From NCBI GenBank assembly GCA_030765065.1, contig CM060989.1, positions 41,469,501 through 41,533,500 of the forward strand: a DNA stretch of 64,000 nucleotides, given 5' to 3'. A program made the translations under genes and the position numbers. The stretch comes from Deroplatys truncata. Taxonomy: Eukaryota; Arthropoda; Insecta; Mantodea; Mantidae. Under the pieces are notes generated by a model. That model was not told the origin of the DNA. It did not search any database and was given only the letters and a program-made list of their open reading frames with translations. This document shows, piece by piece, positions 11,005 to 22,206 of the stretch (position 1 is the first letter of the stretch; every line of letters begins with the position of its first letter).

Positions 11005-11006
11005 TA

Positions 11007-11772
11007 TGTGATCAAAAGTATCCGGACACCCCACAAATATACGTTTTCCATCTTAGGTGCATTGTGCTGCCACCTACTGCCTGGCACTCATCCGCGAACT
11101 CAGTAGTCATTAAACATCGTGAAACAGCAGAATGGGACGCTCCATGGAACTTACGGACTTCGAACGTGGTCAGGTATTGGGTGTCACTTGTGTCAGAAGT
11201 CTGTACGCGAGATTTCTACACTCCTAAACATCCCTAGGTCCACTGTTTCTGATGTGATAGTGAAGTGGAAACGTGAAGGGACATGTACAGCACAAAAGCG
11301 TACAGGCCGACCTTCGTCTGTTGACTGACAGAGACCGCCGACATTTGAAGAGGGTCGTAAAGAGTAATAGGCAGACATCTAACCAGACCATCACACACTG
11401 CATCTGGATCCACTCCAAGTACTATGGCAGTTAGGCGTGAGGTGAGAAACCTTGAATTCCATGGTTGAGCGGCTGCTTATAAGCCACACATCACCCAGGA
11501 AAATGCCAAACGACGCTTCGCTTGGTGTAAGGAGCGTCAACATTACACGATTGAACAGTGGCAAAACGTCGTGTGGAGTGACGAATCAAGGTACACCATG
11601 TGGCGATCCGATGGCAGGGTGTGGGTATGGCGAATGCCCGGTGAACATTATCTGCCAGCGTGTGTAGTGCCAACAGTGAAATTCGGAGGTGGTGGTGTTA
11701 TGGTGTGGTCGTGTTTTTCTGGAAGGGCCTTGCACCCCTTGTTGGTTTGCGTGGCACGATCACAGCGCAGAC
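11007..11772 (+). mobile_element. Tc1-like transposon, 5' part only, broken
   Basis: It begins after a TA dinucleotide with the terminal TGTGATCAAAAGTATCCGG, as in the complete copy at 59378. The transposase remnant includes [20 protein letters not shown] (paired-type DNA-binding domain) and [12 protein letters not shown] (first catalytic Asp). Compared with the other copy it has a small deletion near 11400 and several frame breaks. The last third, with the remaining catalytic residues and the 3' terminal repeat, is gone. At 11773-11779 it runs directly into RX. Confidence 0.9.
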
Positions 11773-12240
11773 CTACATTTTTTGTGTAGTAAAATTTTGT
11801 CTATCTCTTATGGTTTACCAGTTATGCAAAAGTCGTTCACAATGAAGAATACTTTTGGAGACATTCCCAGAAAATTCAAGATATAAATTTTATTTGTCAT
11901 GACAATATCTTAAACATATGATATATTAATCAAAATCGATAGCCATTTTTGAAAAAATTAAAATTTTTGAAAAATGTTCCTTATAAAGAGTAAGCTGGGG
12001 TGGGGGGGGATTTCCTTGAAAACCTTCGTGTCGCATCTCTGGAAGATACTGAACCTAAATACCAAGTTTGGTGTTTATCCGACTGTTCGTTTCTGAGTTA
12101 TGCTGTTCACAGACACACAGACACACACACGGACATGTTTCCAAAAATGCTTTTTTTGGATTCAGAGGGTCTCAAAACATATATTTCTGGTGAAATCTCG
12201 GTATCGAATTTTGGGTGGAAAGAAATTGTCTGCGTTGCAT
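11773..12240 (+). repeat. RX 3' half, A1, fused to Tc1
   Basis: Starts abruptly at the central CTACATTTTTTGTGTAG motif and runs to GGGTGGAAAG, missing the last few bases. It contains the CA tract at 12113-12130. The Tc1 sequence CCTACATTGAT and the RX sequence TCTACATTTTTT share CTACATT at the join. Confidence 0.85.
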
Positions 12241-12514
12241 TCACTTAACTTTTCTAAACATTATCGTATAGCTTTATACAGGTTCTACAAAGTATTTCTA
12301 CGAAAGCTTATATTTTATCTATATTATATGAATCGAGATAAACCTTTGCAGAAATAGCTTCATTGCCTATGCATTTCGTTGTATGTATGCATATAGAGGA
12401 AACCGAATTGATTACCATATTTAAAAGCAAGTCGCTATATGTTGACCTTGAAGTTCTATACTCTTTCTATGACATCGCGATAAACAACTGAAAAGCAATA
12501 GTACTTAAAACATA
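12241..12514 (+). repeat. RX 5'-half fragment, A2-like
   Basis: Begins TGCATTCACTTAACTTTTC and includes AACCTTTGCAGAAATAGC and a CGCTATATG motif. It lacks the common 3' half and is followed by a fresh RX start. Confidence 0.65.
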
Positions 12515-13330
12515 TCTGGTGTGTTACATTCACATGCCCTTCTCTAATCTCTATAGCTTACTAGTGCGTATATAAATTATTCTTACTAAAGTTTGTTTCC
12601 TATCTACTTCATTTTAATCCAAATAAACCTTTGCAGAAATAACTAAATTACAGTTTTCGTTACAGAACAGGACGCTATATGCTGGCCTTAAAATTCCATA
12701 TCGTTTCCATGCAATTGCAAGAAACAACTGAATGTTGTCAGAACTTTAAAAGAATGACCAGCTATTGAGCAATTCGAACCATTAATAATGGATATCTCGG
12801 TAATGACTGATGCCACAAAAATGCTATTTGAAATAAATTGCGTTTTTTCAAGAGATGTATATTTTTTGTGAAGTACGATTTTGTCTATCACTTTAGGTTT
12901 ACCAGTTAAACAAGATTACATATAATTTGTCCCGAATGAAGAGGTCTTCGCAGGCTATTTTCAAAAATTTAATGATATACATTTTAGTTTTCATGCAAAC
13001 GTTTTTAATATATTGTATGTTAAAAACATCGTTCTAGCCATATTTTTAAATAAAAACTTTGTAAACATCTTCCATGTAAGGGTTAGTTAGGGATGGATGG
13101 ATTTTCTTGAAAAGCTTCGTGTCGCACCCTTGGAAGATACTGAACTTAAATACCAAGTTTGGTACTTATCTGACTTTTCGTTTTTGAGCTATGCTATTCA
13201 CAGTCAAACACACACGCGCGCGGACATTTTTCAAAAATGTTTTTTTTTTGTATTCAAAACATGTATTTCTGTGAAATCTTGGTATTGAATTTTTGGGTGG
13301 AATGCAATACTTCCCTAGTTACCGTAAGTA
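12515..13330 (+). repeat. RX repeat, A2, with a LINE fragment in its end
   Basis: Runs from TCTGGTGTGTTACATTCAC to GCAATACTTCCCTAGTTACC. The last part of the RX terminus reappears at 13934-13960 (CCGTACGTAGCAGAGCAAG), after a LINE fragment. The CA tract has partly become CGCGCG at 13213-13221. Confidence 0.8.
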
Positions 13331-13933
13331 GTATGTGGGTGCCAGGACATACAGGTATACCAGGCAATAAGTAAGCAGATGAAGCAGCCAAGATTGGCAG
13401 CGAAATCCCATTTTTGGGTCCGGGGCCTGTACTGGGGGTGTCCTACAGACCAGTGAAACAGGCTATTAAGTGCTGGGCTCAAGCATAACACAAGAACTAC
13501 TGGAACTCCATTGAGGGTTGCAGACATTTCAAGTTGTTTATTACAGACCTGGATAACAGCCGGGCAACGTACTTGTGCGGTCTTAGTAGAAGACTTGCAT
13601 GGGCAACAGGATTCATTACAGGACACTGTGCCCTAAAGTTTAATCTATACAAAATGAGATTGTTTAACAACCCTATCTGTATTAGATCCCTAGAAGGAGA
13701 TGAGACTGTTACTCATTTGCTATGTGATTGCCCTGATCTTGCGAATCAAAGAGCAAGAATTTTTGGCAATCACTTTCCAAAGATAGAGGAATTATCGAAA
13801 GCCTCAGTTAGCAGTCTGGTAAAGTTCATAACGAGCAACAGACTACTTAACTGATGAATGAGGTGATCCGCAATAGATCTTTAAGGTCGCAGTGCCTAGG
13901 CATAAAACCCACCCCTTTTTCAAACTACAACTA
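13331..13933 (+). pseudogene. Jockey-type LINE, 3' fragment of the polyprotein
   Basis: Opens with the end of an RNase H domain (VWVPGHTGIPGNK, then ADEAAKIG after a stop), followed by the linker FLGPGPVLGVSYRPVKQAI. It then reads ATGFITGHCALKFNLYKM and the C-terminal zinc-knuckle-like segment ETVTHLLCDCPDLANQRARI, ending at a stop near 13856. This order is that of the C-terminus of Jockey-clade non-LTR retrotransposon ORF2. The fragment is 5'-truncated, as usual for LINE insertions, and flanked by imperfect copies of TTACCGTAAGTAG. At least two stop codons interrupt it. Confidence 0.85.
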
Positions 13934-13960
13934 CCGTACGTAGCAGAGCAAGTGAAACGA

Positions 13961-14744
13961 AAAATATTGACAAATTCAAACCAATAAAAACGTTGACGCA
14001 GGTAATTCTTTCTCCCCACGTTTAGACGCAATATGACGCAGTCAAACTACGCCTCCAACACTGAAGCACTACCTTTGCTTCACGGTTTTTGCTTGTCTCC
14101 TCCCAGTTGGTTCTTCTTTTGCCACGGCTGCTCCAGCATGAAACCTTAACCTCAGGGTATGCGTGGGTGTGTACAGAGAAACACACAAACGCTGTCTTGG
14201 AACACTTTTATTCACTATTTAAAATAATACTGCGGTTTGCCGATCACTATTAAATGCATAGGAAGTTACTTTGTCTTTACAAAGACCGAAGAATTATTAA
14301 CTACGGCTAAGCGTTCTACCCTCTAGCATGTTCGCCGCCAATGTTCACAACTCGACGAGAACGTCATCGCATCCTCGCCAGGCACTCAGGCAGACTGATC
14401 TACCCACGCTACTACAAGGAAAACCAACGCCTCAACTTCCCCTTCTCCCCTCAAACTTGGCGTCATGATACTTAAGAGTGGCCTTCACCAAGCTAAGTGC
14501 AGCTGTACTCGGCTGTTTACCAGGAAAAACTTGCTTTAATGGTATTTACCCTTTCTACCTGAGGCTGGTCCCTAATTAACAAAACTGTGCCTGTCTTGTC
14601 TTTCTGTCGCTTTTACAGTCAACAATTTTCACAATGCTTCTCCTTTTTATACATACACTGATTTTGAATATATTATTACTTATTTTATATCACTATCCTT
14701 CTCAGATTATTATGATAATTATTGCCTTTATAATTCCGGCTTCA
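13961..14744. other. No recognised feature
   Basis: About 780 bp, with a moderately GC-rich part at 14040-14470 unlike its surroundings. No conserved protein motif or repeat copy was found. It could be an unrecognised transposon end. Confidence 0.4.
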
Positions 14745-15240
14745 ACGTATATCTTGGAAATGGTTGATGTCATAAAAGTTAAATTGTGTACTTTAAAGAG
14801 ATCTACATTTTTTGTGTAGTATGTTTCCTTCTGAATGAAGAGGAGCTCACAGACTATTCCTAGAAAATTCACTATAGATATACATTTTATTTTATATAAC
14901 ATCTTAAATGTACGTGTTTTGATCAAAATCGTTAGAAAAATTTTTGAGAAAATAAAAGAATTTAAAGGGTGTTTGGGGTGGGTAGGGATTTTCTTGCAAA
15001 TTTTCTTGTTGCATCTTTGAAAGATACTGAACTTAAATACCAAGTTTGGTATTTAACCAACTTTTTGTTTTTGAGTTATGATGTTGACAAAAACACACAC
15101 GGACGATTTTCTAAAACAATTCTCATTTTGGGCTCACGGAGCCTCTAAACATGTATTTTTGGTGAAACCTTGATATCGAATATATGGGTGGAATACAATA
15201 CTTCCTCTACTCACTGTAAGTACGTAGTAGAAAAAATAAT
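14745..15240 (+). repeat. RX 3' half, A2
   Basis: Starts at GGAAATGGTTGATGTC, contains GATCTACATTTTTTGTGTAG and TACCAAGTTTGGTATTTAAC, and ends TACGTAGTAGAAAAAATAAT. The CA tract is very short here. Confidence 0.8.
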
Positions 15241-16116
15241 TAACCTTTCAGAAGGTATTCTGTTTTTTTCTCTAACAGTTTTTGAGAAGGATCACACACC
15301 ACATATTTTGTTTCCATGAAGTCATCGTTAATTACCGGCACCGATAAGGAATTTACCTTAATATGTACCTTTTGCTGATAACATGTGTGGCCAACAACTC
15401 CAGTGTAACGCCAACATGCTTTAATAACAGCAGGCTATCATCTATGCAAATAATCAGGAAGAGAATCATAGTGAGATGCAGTATGCTATTATTAAGATAG
15501 GTCGAGATTTTTGCTCTAGTGGTTGAACTAATAATAGTGAAGTAGGCTAATCTCAAATACTCCGACATACTTGATTGACCCTAACAGTACAGAGCATATA
15601 TTAACAGAAACTTCAGATGTTTCAAACGTTATAAGTACAGTTAGTAATGTATGATCGAAGTAATAGATACCCCTATGTATACTCATATGCATAAAGTGTG
15701 GTTCATAATGGAACACTGCTGTGGTATTGACAAATTTTGCCCATCGTCTACAATCGTGACCCACTCCGTTTCTCGAGTAACTGTACTGGTTTGGCACAGT
15801 ATTTTACCTCTGCCAAAATATAGCGGAATATTGTTAAGACAATGCTTCTTTGAATTTTGGAGGAAAAACAAAATGTAAAACAACAAAAACGTACGAATAA
15901 TGTCCTGATGAAAACTCTCATATTTATGTTGTAGCTGCCATCCAGTCTAAAGACCCATGTAAATAATTGTTCATCCCTTACTGTAGAAAGCCATATTATG
16001 CTATTATAGCACCAATCATAGTGAAACTCGAGCAGTATCCGAAACACTTTCACCTCACATCTATTATAGTATTGTTTATTGGTTCGTTTTTGTCCCTGAA
16101 TTGTTTTCCAGGCAAG
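15241..16116. other. No recognised feature
   Basis: AT-rich interval with several 70-100-codon open frames on both strands, none resembling a known protein. It ends at the G3 LTR target duplication TCAC. Confidence 0.4.
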
Positions 16117-16120
16117 TCAC

Positions 16121-16931
16121 TGAAAGGGGATATACCACATATAAATCAATATCAAACAAAAATTGTACATAACAATTTAATTCAGCAAAAACATATTAGA
16201 ATCTTTAGCAGCCAAGGAATGTACAAAGCAGATACAATTAGATAAGTAAGAGACGGGCAAGCTAGTTAATTCCAGGTATAAGGTAATTCTAGGTACAGCC
16301 CACCGCCTTTCACCAAGCTAATGAGCAAGGAACTTGAAGTAATAACAAGAAATAGAAAAAGACAGATACTGAAAGGAAAGAGACAGAGGTATTAAATCTG
16401 CTTCCGGGCGCGTCACTGGGACGCGTATGCGAAAAGTTTTGGAGCAGAATATTTTTATACATAATAAGGTAACGCGGTGTCAGGATCAATTAGAAATGTC
16501 GTTACATTTTGAGGCGCGGAGGTGAGCGTCACTAGGCTTAGGTATAAAAGGGGAAGAAAGCCCCAGATTTTCACTCTCTTATAGAATCTCATCGACACAC
16601 AGTGATACTCTCTGGACGACAGATGCACTTGTGTGCATTGGGGTGGGAAGTGTGTGCGGTTAGATTAGGCTCCTAATTTATTATAATGGTGGGAATTATT
16701 ACAGATGGGAAAATCTATTCACCCGTAAGTATTTATTTGATAATAAACGACATTTTTAAGGGAAATGCAGAGTATTTCAATTTGCCTCACCTACGAAAAC
16801 CCTGAGACCCGTGAAATTAGTTAGGTAATTATTAGGAACGGAGAAATCAGCAGCCGCTGAGCAACAATAGCCAGAGACCAGGACACTGCAGCAGAGGGTA
16901 CCAACCAGAGGGACAACGTTTCCCCACTACA
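16121..16931 (+). mobile_element. Solo LTR, family G3
   Basis: Begins TGAAAGGGGATATACC and ends CCCCACTACA between direct TCAC repeats (16117-16120 and 16932-16935). It has TATAAAA at 16543-16549 and AATAAA at 16742-16747. A second copy of the family lies in inverse orientation at 47419-48146. Size is 811 bp, with no internal retroviral-type genes next to it. Confidence 0.85.
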
Positions 16932-16935
16932 TCAC

Positions 16936-18314
16936 ATAGATTGCAGAAACCTTACGGATGGAAAAACTCTATTGAGATCTAGAGGAATAGGCCACTTTTT
17001 ATTCACGGCAGTGTACTTATAGGTGTAGCTAGATTTTCCGTTTAACCTTGTTAATTCTATGTTTTATGCTTCACACAATCAGCAACATTTTCTAAGGTTA
17101 ATAACGCCTCCTAACGTATTAACAATGTAACGGTATGATTAATAACGCTTAGTGAAATTAAATAAAATGCGAAGAATTAATGTTATTTACTTCTTTGTGT
17201 GTTTTCCATAATGACACATTTGTTTAAAAGTGACACATAAGATGGCGCTACTGGTAATAATTCGAACTTGTGTCATTTTTACAAAATTTGAAGAAGATAC
17301 TGTACGTCTATTACAACGAATGTGAAAAAATTCAAACGCTTACCAAAATATATAAGTGTGTAATCTCTAAAACAATGTGTTAATATGAGGTTTAGAATTC
17401 ATATTTTAGTCTAGCTCATTGAAACTGCATTTTGTTAGTTATAACTTGTCCTAGGAAAAGATCTCCCTAGAGGTTCTGCACATTAAGTGAGCCCCTAGAA
17501 ATCTCTGAAGGGTATGATAATATTAGCACACACTTAATGTTTTGTTTTATGAAAACCTATATTCAAACACATAGTTCATAAGGATTTAAAACCTTAAAAT
17601 ATCTTCATTTATTTGCACATTTTAAGCCTACACATTCATAATAACGAAACCTAATAGTAAAGTTATATTAACAACTGCATGCAATTTATTTAAATTTACT
17701 GGTTATTATATTTGAAATTGCATTTTAGATTTATTTTGTTGTTAACGCACACAAACACCAGAGAGTTTATTTAGTTAAATTGCAGTGGATTTTAAATACT
17801 TTGTGTTTGGCTGAGTTGGAAACGAAGTTTGAAGCATTTTTAGAAAATTATAGAATGCTTAATAAACGGTTACAGCATGAGAACACATTGTTCTCAACAT
17901 AAAAAAATATACCAAAATTGAGAAATTTTAATTTCATTTGTATCCACTGTATTTATTTCAGAAGTAATAATTTCATCATAAAATTTGTGAGTTATAATCT
18001 TGGAATATTTTGCAGATCATTTGGGAATACTTTTAGATTTCTTGCACCTCGTTTGTAGATTTTCGTTGCTCTTGAATCTGTAAAAATGTAGTAAAACTTA
18101 AGTGAAAACTTTGAGTACTTCTAATGCCATTTCCCCTTAAGTAGAGAAAGTATAAACAGCGCTACAATAATACTTGAGTCATTGCTACTTTTCTTTGTGT
18201 CGCAAAATGTGATATTTTCTTTATTTTTCTCTATTTTGACCTTTTCCTCCCTTCTTGTTTTATTTCCCTTTCCTTACCTTCGGGCTCTCTGAATTGCGAA
18301 CCATTCCAAATTTT
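16936..18314. other. No recognised feature; AT-rich
   Basis: About 1.4 kb of strongly AT-rich DNA with no long open frame and no similarity to the repeats defined here. Confidence 0.5.
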
Positions 18315-18920
18315 TGTGACTAAGTGACTTGAAAAGAATAAGTATTGAACAATTCGAACCATTAATAAAGGATATCTTGGAAATGGCTAATACTACAAAA
18401 AAGCTATTTGAAATAAATAGTGTGTTTAAAAGCAATCTACACTTTTTGTGTAGTACGTTTAGGTCTATCGCTTAACGTATACTAGTTATGCGAGATTATA
18501 CAAAATTCCTTCCGAATGAAGACGACTTTAGAAGCCATTTCCTAAAAATTCAAGATGTACATTTCATTTGTAATGAATATATCTTTAATACATATTATAT
18601 TATTCAAAATCGTTAGAGCCATTTTTCAGATAATCAAAATGTTTTAAAAATATTCCATGTAAAGAGTAGTTTTGGGAGGGAGGATTTTTTTGAAAATTTG
18701 CATGTCGCATCTACTGAAGGTAGTGAACTTAAATACTAAGTTTGGTAATTATTCGACGATTCATTTTTTACTTATAGTGTTCACACATTCATGGATATGA
18801 TTATTTTTATTCATAGGGGCTAAAAACCTGTATTTCCGATGAAATATTGATATCAATCTTTTGGAGGGAATGCAATTGCTCCTCTAGTATTCCTACGTAA
18901 TCAGTAGGGACAGTAAAAAG
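18315..18920 (+). repeat. RX repeat, A2, 5'-truncated
   Basis: Starts at GTGACTTGAAAAGAATAAG, includes ACAATTCGAACCATTAATAA and ends near CAGTAGGGACAGTAAAAAG. The CA tract has been almost lost. Confidence 0.8.
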
Positions 18921-19774
18921 AAACTTAGAACCCAACAAAAAACTTTTACCAATAGTTGATAAACAGTGCTTAGCAACACCTGCTCAAACAACAGCTGCAG
19001 TTCTGTGTTATTAACATTCATAGTTTCATTGATTTAATTTGTGCCGCTACTTCATACATTTCTCGTACTCAACGCAATCGTTGCATGTCCTGGCAGTCTT
19101 TATTCTATGCTATATAACGTGATGATCAAATACATCTTCCGGAACTGCACTACGTTGCTCCTAGTTGCTTCATTGTTACCGAGATTTCACGCTGATTTCA
19201 TCCTACTAGCATCTGTGTCAAGTTCTTGGTTTCGCATACTCCGTAATGCCAATCATCATCAATTCCGGATTCTGATGACATGTCAGCTTTAAACTTGCAT
19301 CACAGTCACAACTAACGTGTATATAATCCTTATCGTGGGTCCCAGATTATGAAAATACATATATTTATAGGTTGTTTTTTATTTTTAAGGCATTTTTTCG
19401 ATTTTAGGTCAACTTATATTTTCTTAGCCTTTGTATCTTTATTTAATTTTTTTCAGTATATAAGTATAATTTTTAATAAGTTAGAAATTTCACTACGAGA
19501 AATCATTATTACAGGTATGATTTCATATCCCGAACTAGTATGCGACACGTCAGTTTTCCAACTTTCACGTTTTTTATTGCGTACAGTCAGGTTGCTATCG
19601 TCCTATCGCTGTTTAAAATTTATTTATTTAAAGTGTTTTAACTCAGAAAGTTCTATTCGCGACTCTTACATTAATATCATTTGATATAAAACAGATAATC
19701 TTTTTTCTTATGTGAACAATACAATTAAAAACAGTTATAATTACATTAAAATTGCTTTAAATTACATCATTTTA
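18921..19774. other. No recognised feature
   Basis: AT-rich interval with two open frames of 83 and 111 codons (19041-19292 and 19349-19684, plus strand). Their phenylalanine- and leucine-rich translations look like chance products of T-rich DNA. Confidence 0.35.
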
Positions 19775-20240
19775 AAATACATTGTGTGTTTTAAAGAGAT
19801 CTACATTTTTTGTGTAGTACGTTTTCGTCTATCGCTTAACCTTTACCATTATACAAGATTATACAAAATTCCCTCCACAGGCTAAAATCCAAGATATACA
19901 TTTTATTTTTCATATAAGTATCCTTTATAAATAGTATTTTAATCAAAATAGTTAGAACCATTTCTTAGAAAATATAAACTTTCAAAAGTGTTTCATGTAA
20001 AGGACAGTAGGGGTTGGGTATTTTCTTGAAAATATTCGTGTCGATCTTTGGAAGATACTGAACTTAAATGCCAAGTTTGGTATTTATCCGACATGAGAAA
20101 CAAACACACAGACGCGCGCGCGGACCTTTTTCTAAAAAGACTTTTCTTGGATTCAAAGTATGGATTTTCGGTGAAATCTCGGTAACAAATTATTGGCTGG
20201 AGTGCAATACCTTCTCTACCTATTGGGTACTCGGCAGATA
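19775..20240 (+). repeat. RX 3' half, A2
   Basis: From TTGTGTGTTTTAAAGAGATC to GGCAGATAAAGTAAAAA. Internally shortened around 19880. The CA tract reads CACACAGACGCGCGCGCGG. Confidence 0.8.
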
Positions 20241-20361
20241 AAGTAAAAATATAGGGTGTCATTTTAAAATGTTATCGATTACGTCACAACTTGCAAAACA
20301 ATGATATTATAAATAGTTTCTTTTGAAGTATACTGTTTGACGTCTGCAGGCGTTTTTTGAA

Positions 20362-21246
20362 AAAAATCTGATGTGTTACACTCACATGACTTTCTCTACT
20401 CTTGTACAAACCATTTTTACAAACGCCTATTCTCCATCTATTTCATGTAAATCGAGATAAACATTTGCAGACTCTATCCTATTGCTAATTTTCTTGTAGA
20501 TGTAAGGGCAAAATATATTTACAAGGGCAATTTGGAAATACAGTAGCCTTTAAGCACATACATATCTCTTAATAGCTGGTTGCTAGGTGCAGCACCATTC
20601 CCTTTCCCGCAGATTAATACTCTTTGCATATCCAAGACAAAAAAAGAGTAACGAATTCCCATTTGAGAAAAGAAGTATTGAAAAATTTAAGGGAATAACA
20701 AGTAATATCTCGAAAATGGTTCACTCAACAAAAAATATGTATATGACATAAATTGTGTATTTTAACGCGATCTACATTTTTTGTGTAGTAAAATTTTGTC
20801 TATTTCTTATGGTTTACCAGTTATGCAAAAGTCGTTCACAATGAAGAATACTTATGGAGACATTCCCAGAAAATTCAAGATGTACATTTTATTTGTCATA
20901 AAAATATCTTAAACATATGATGTTTTAATCAAAATCGTTAGAGCCATTTTTGAGAAAATTAAAATTTTCTAAAAATATTCCATGTAAAGGGTAATCTGGG
21001 GTGGGGTTTTTTTCTTGAAAACCTTCGTGTCGCATCCTTGGAAGAAACTGAACCTAAATACCAAGTTCGTTTCTGAGGTATGCTGTTCACAGACAGACAG
21101 ACACACACACGGACATGTTTCCAAAAATGCTTTTTTTGGATTCAGGGGGTCTCAAAACATGTATTTCCGGTGAAATCTCGGTATTGAATTTTTGGGTGGA
21201 ATACAATACTTCCCCTACTTACTATACGTAGTAGAGAAAGTAAAAA
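20362..21246 (+). repeat. RX repeat, A1, full length
   Basis: Complete copy from AATCTGATGTGTTACACTC to ACGTAGTAGAGAAAGTAAAA, with both end motifs well preserved. It is close in sequence to the copies at 7925 and 57124, which suggests relatively recent spread. Confidence 0.9.
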
Positions 21247-21379
21247 AACATTTCAATTAGCTGTAGCAGAAAATATGCGGCACCTTCGAAACACACTGTG
21301 TAAAAATAAACGATAGTCGTGTGAATTTAACACATCGGATGCATCAGAGCATGGAATTTCTAAGTCATCGCATAGCGAT

Positions 21380-21556
21380 CCGTTTTTTAAAATCGAACTA
21401 TCGCTTTAGCCTACTGTATTCTTCTTATAATTCTACCAAACGTATAAATATGTAATGAAAATGTATCTCTCCTAGCAAGGAGTAGACAGAAAAATAAGGT
21501 TTTGTAGGAAGAGTTTGTAGAAGAGTGAGTAAAGAAGGTCATGTGAATGCAACAAT
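21380..21556 (-). repeat. RX 5'-end fragment
   Basis: The reverse strand begins TTGCATTCACATGACCTTC and continues into a diverged RX 5' half. The common 3' half is absent. Confidence 0.5.
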
Positions 21557-21851
21557 TAATATTCTTCATGTAGACAATCATCACAGGGAACTGGAGAAGT
21601 GACTGTGCAACTAGACATATGTCTATCCTAAATTTCCCGTATATTCCAATACTGAGTATACAGTCTGACTTAATGAATACTGAATATTATTCTTTTCCTC
21701 TATTTAAGGTAACACTCGGGTCTCGAGAAGACTGCATGGAAGGAATTACGCCTGATAAGCAATGTGACCGATTTTTGGGATTTACAGATGAATCTCATAT
21801 AGGAACAATTGGGTACAGGCCTGTACAGGTAATGGCCTGTGTCCATTAGTA

Positions 21852-21937
21852 TATATTGCACAGTACTTTCATTTGAAAGGTCTAAGTCCAGCTAATATTA
21901 AAGCTGAGCTAGATTCAACTCTGGGGGAATCTGCTCT
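21852..21937 (+). repeat. 86-bp inverted copy of mariner coding sequence
   Basis: Matches the reverse complement of about 23203-23288, in the mariner 1.3 kb downstream, with a single mismatch (at 21858). The second mariner in the window differs from it at several positions. It encodes part of the transposase N-terminus (FHLKGLSPANIKAELDS). It interrupts LINE RNase H sequence, and the LINE motif ATATTGCACAGT occurs at both of its edges. Confidence 0.85.
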
Positions 21938-22206
21938 CTTGGAGAATATTGCACAGTTTTTCAGACAAAAGTATTTGCCATCCTGAGCTGTGCTCTAGGT
22001 CTCGAGAGAGGTTACCACGGTAAACGAATTCTCATTTTCACATACAATCTAAGTGCTTAAAAAGCACTCTCCGTACACCATGTAACATCAAAACTGGTAA
22101 GGGAATGCCTAAAGGCCCTGATTACCCGGTTATCTCGCAACAGACTCGAAATGCAGAGGATGCCAGGGCATCTACGGAAATGAAAAAGCTAATGAGCTGG
22201 CTAATA

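Noticed and set aside
12000..12357. Similar open frames near 8605, 9169, 12000, 13097, 57708 and 63110 sharing a TEPKYQVWCLSD-like string
   Set aside because: The shared peptide comes from the conserved DNA of the RX 3' half. Frames open and close differently in each copy, so there is no sign of selection on a protein.
21242..21258. Target duplication of A-rich bases around the RX copy at 20362
   Set aside because: The match is only a run of A on both sides and cannot be told apart from the A-rich ends of the element.
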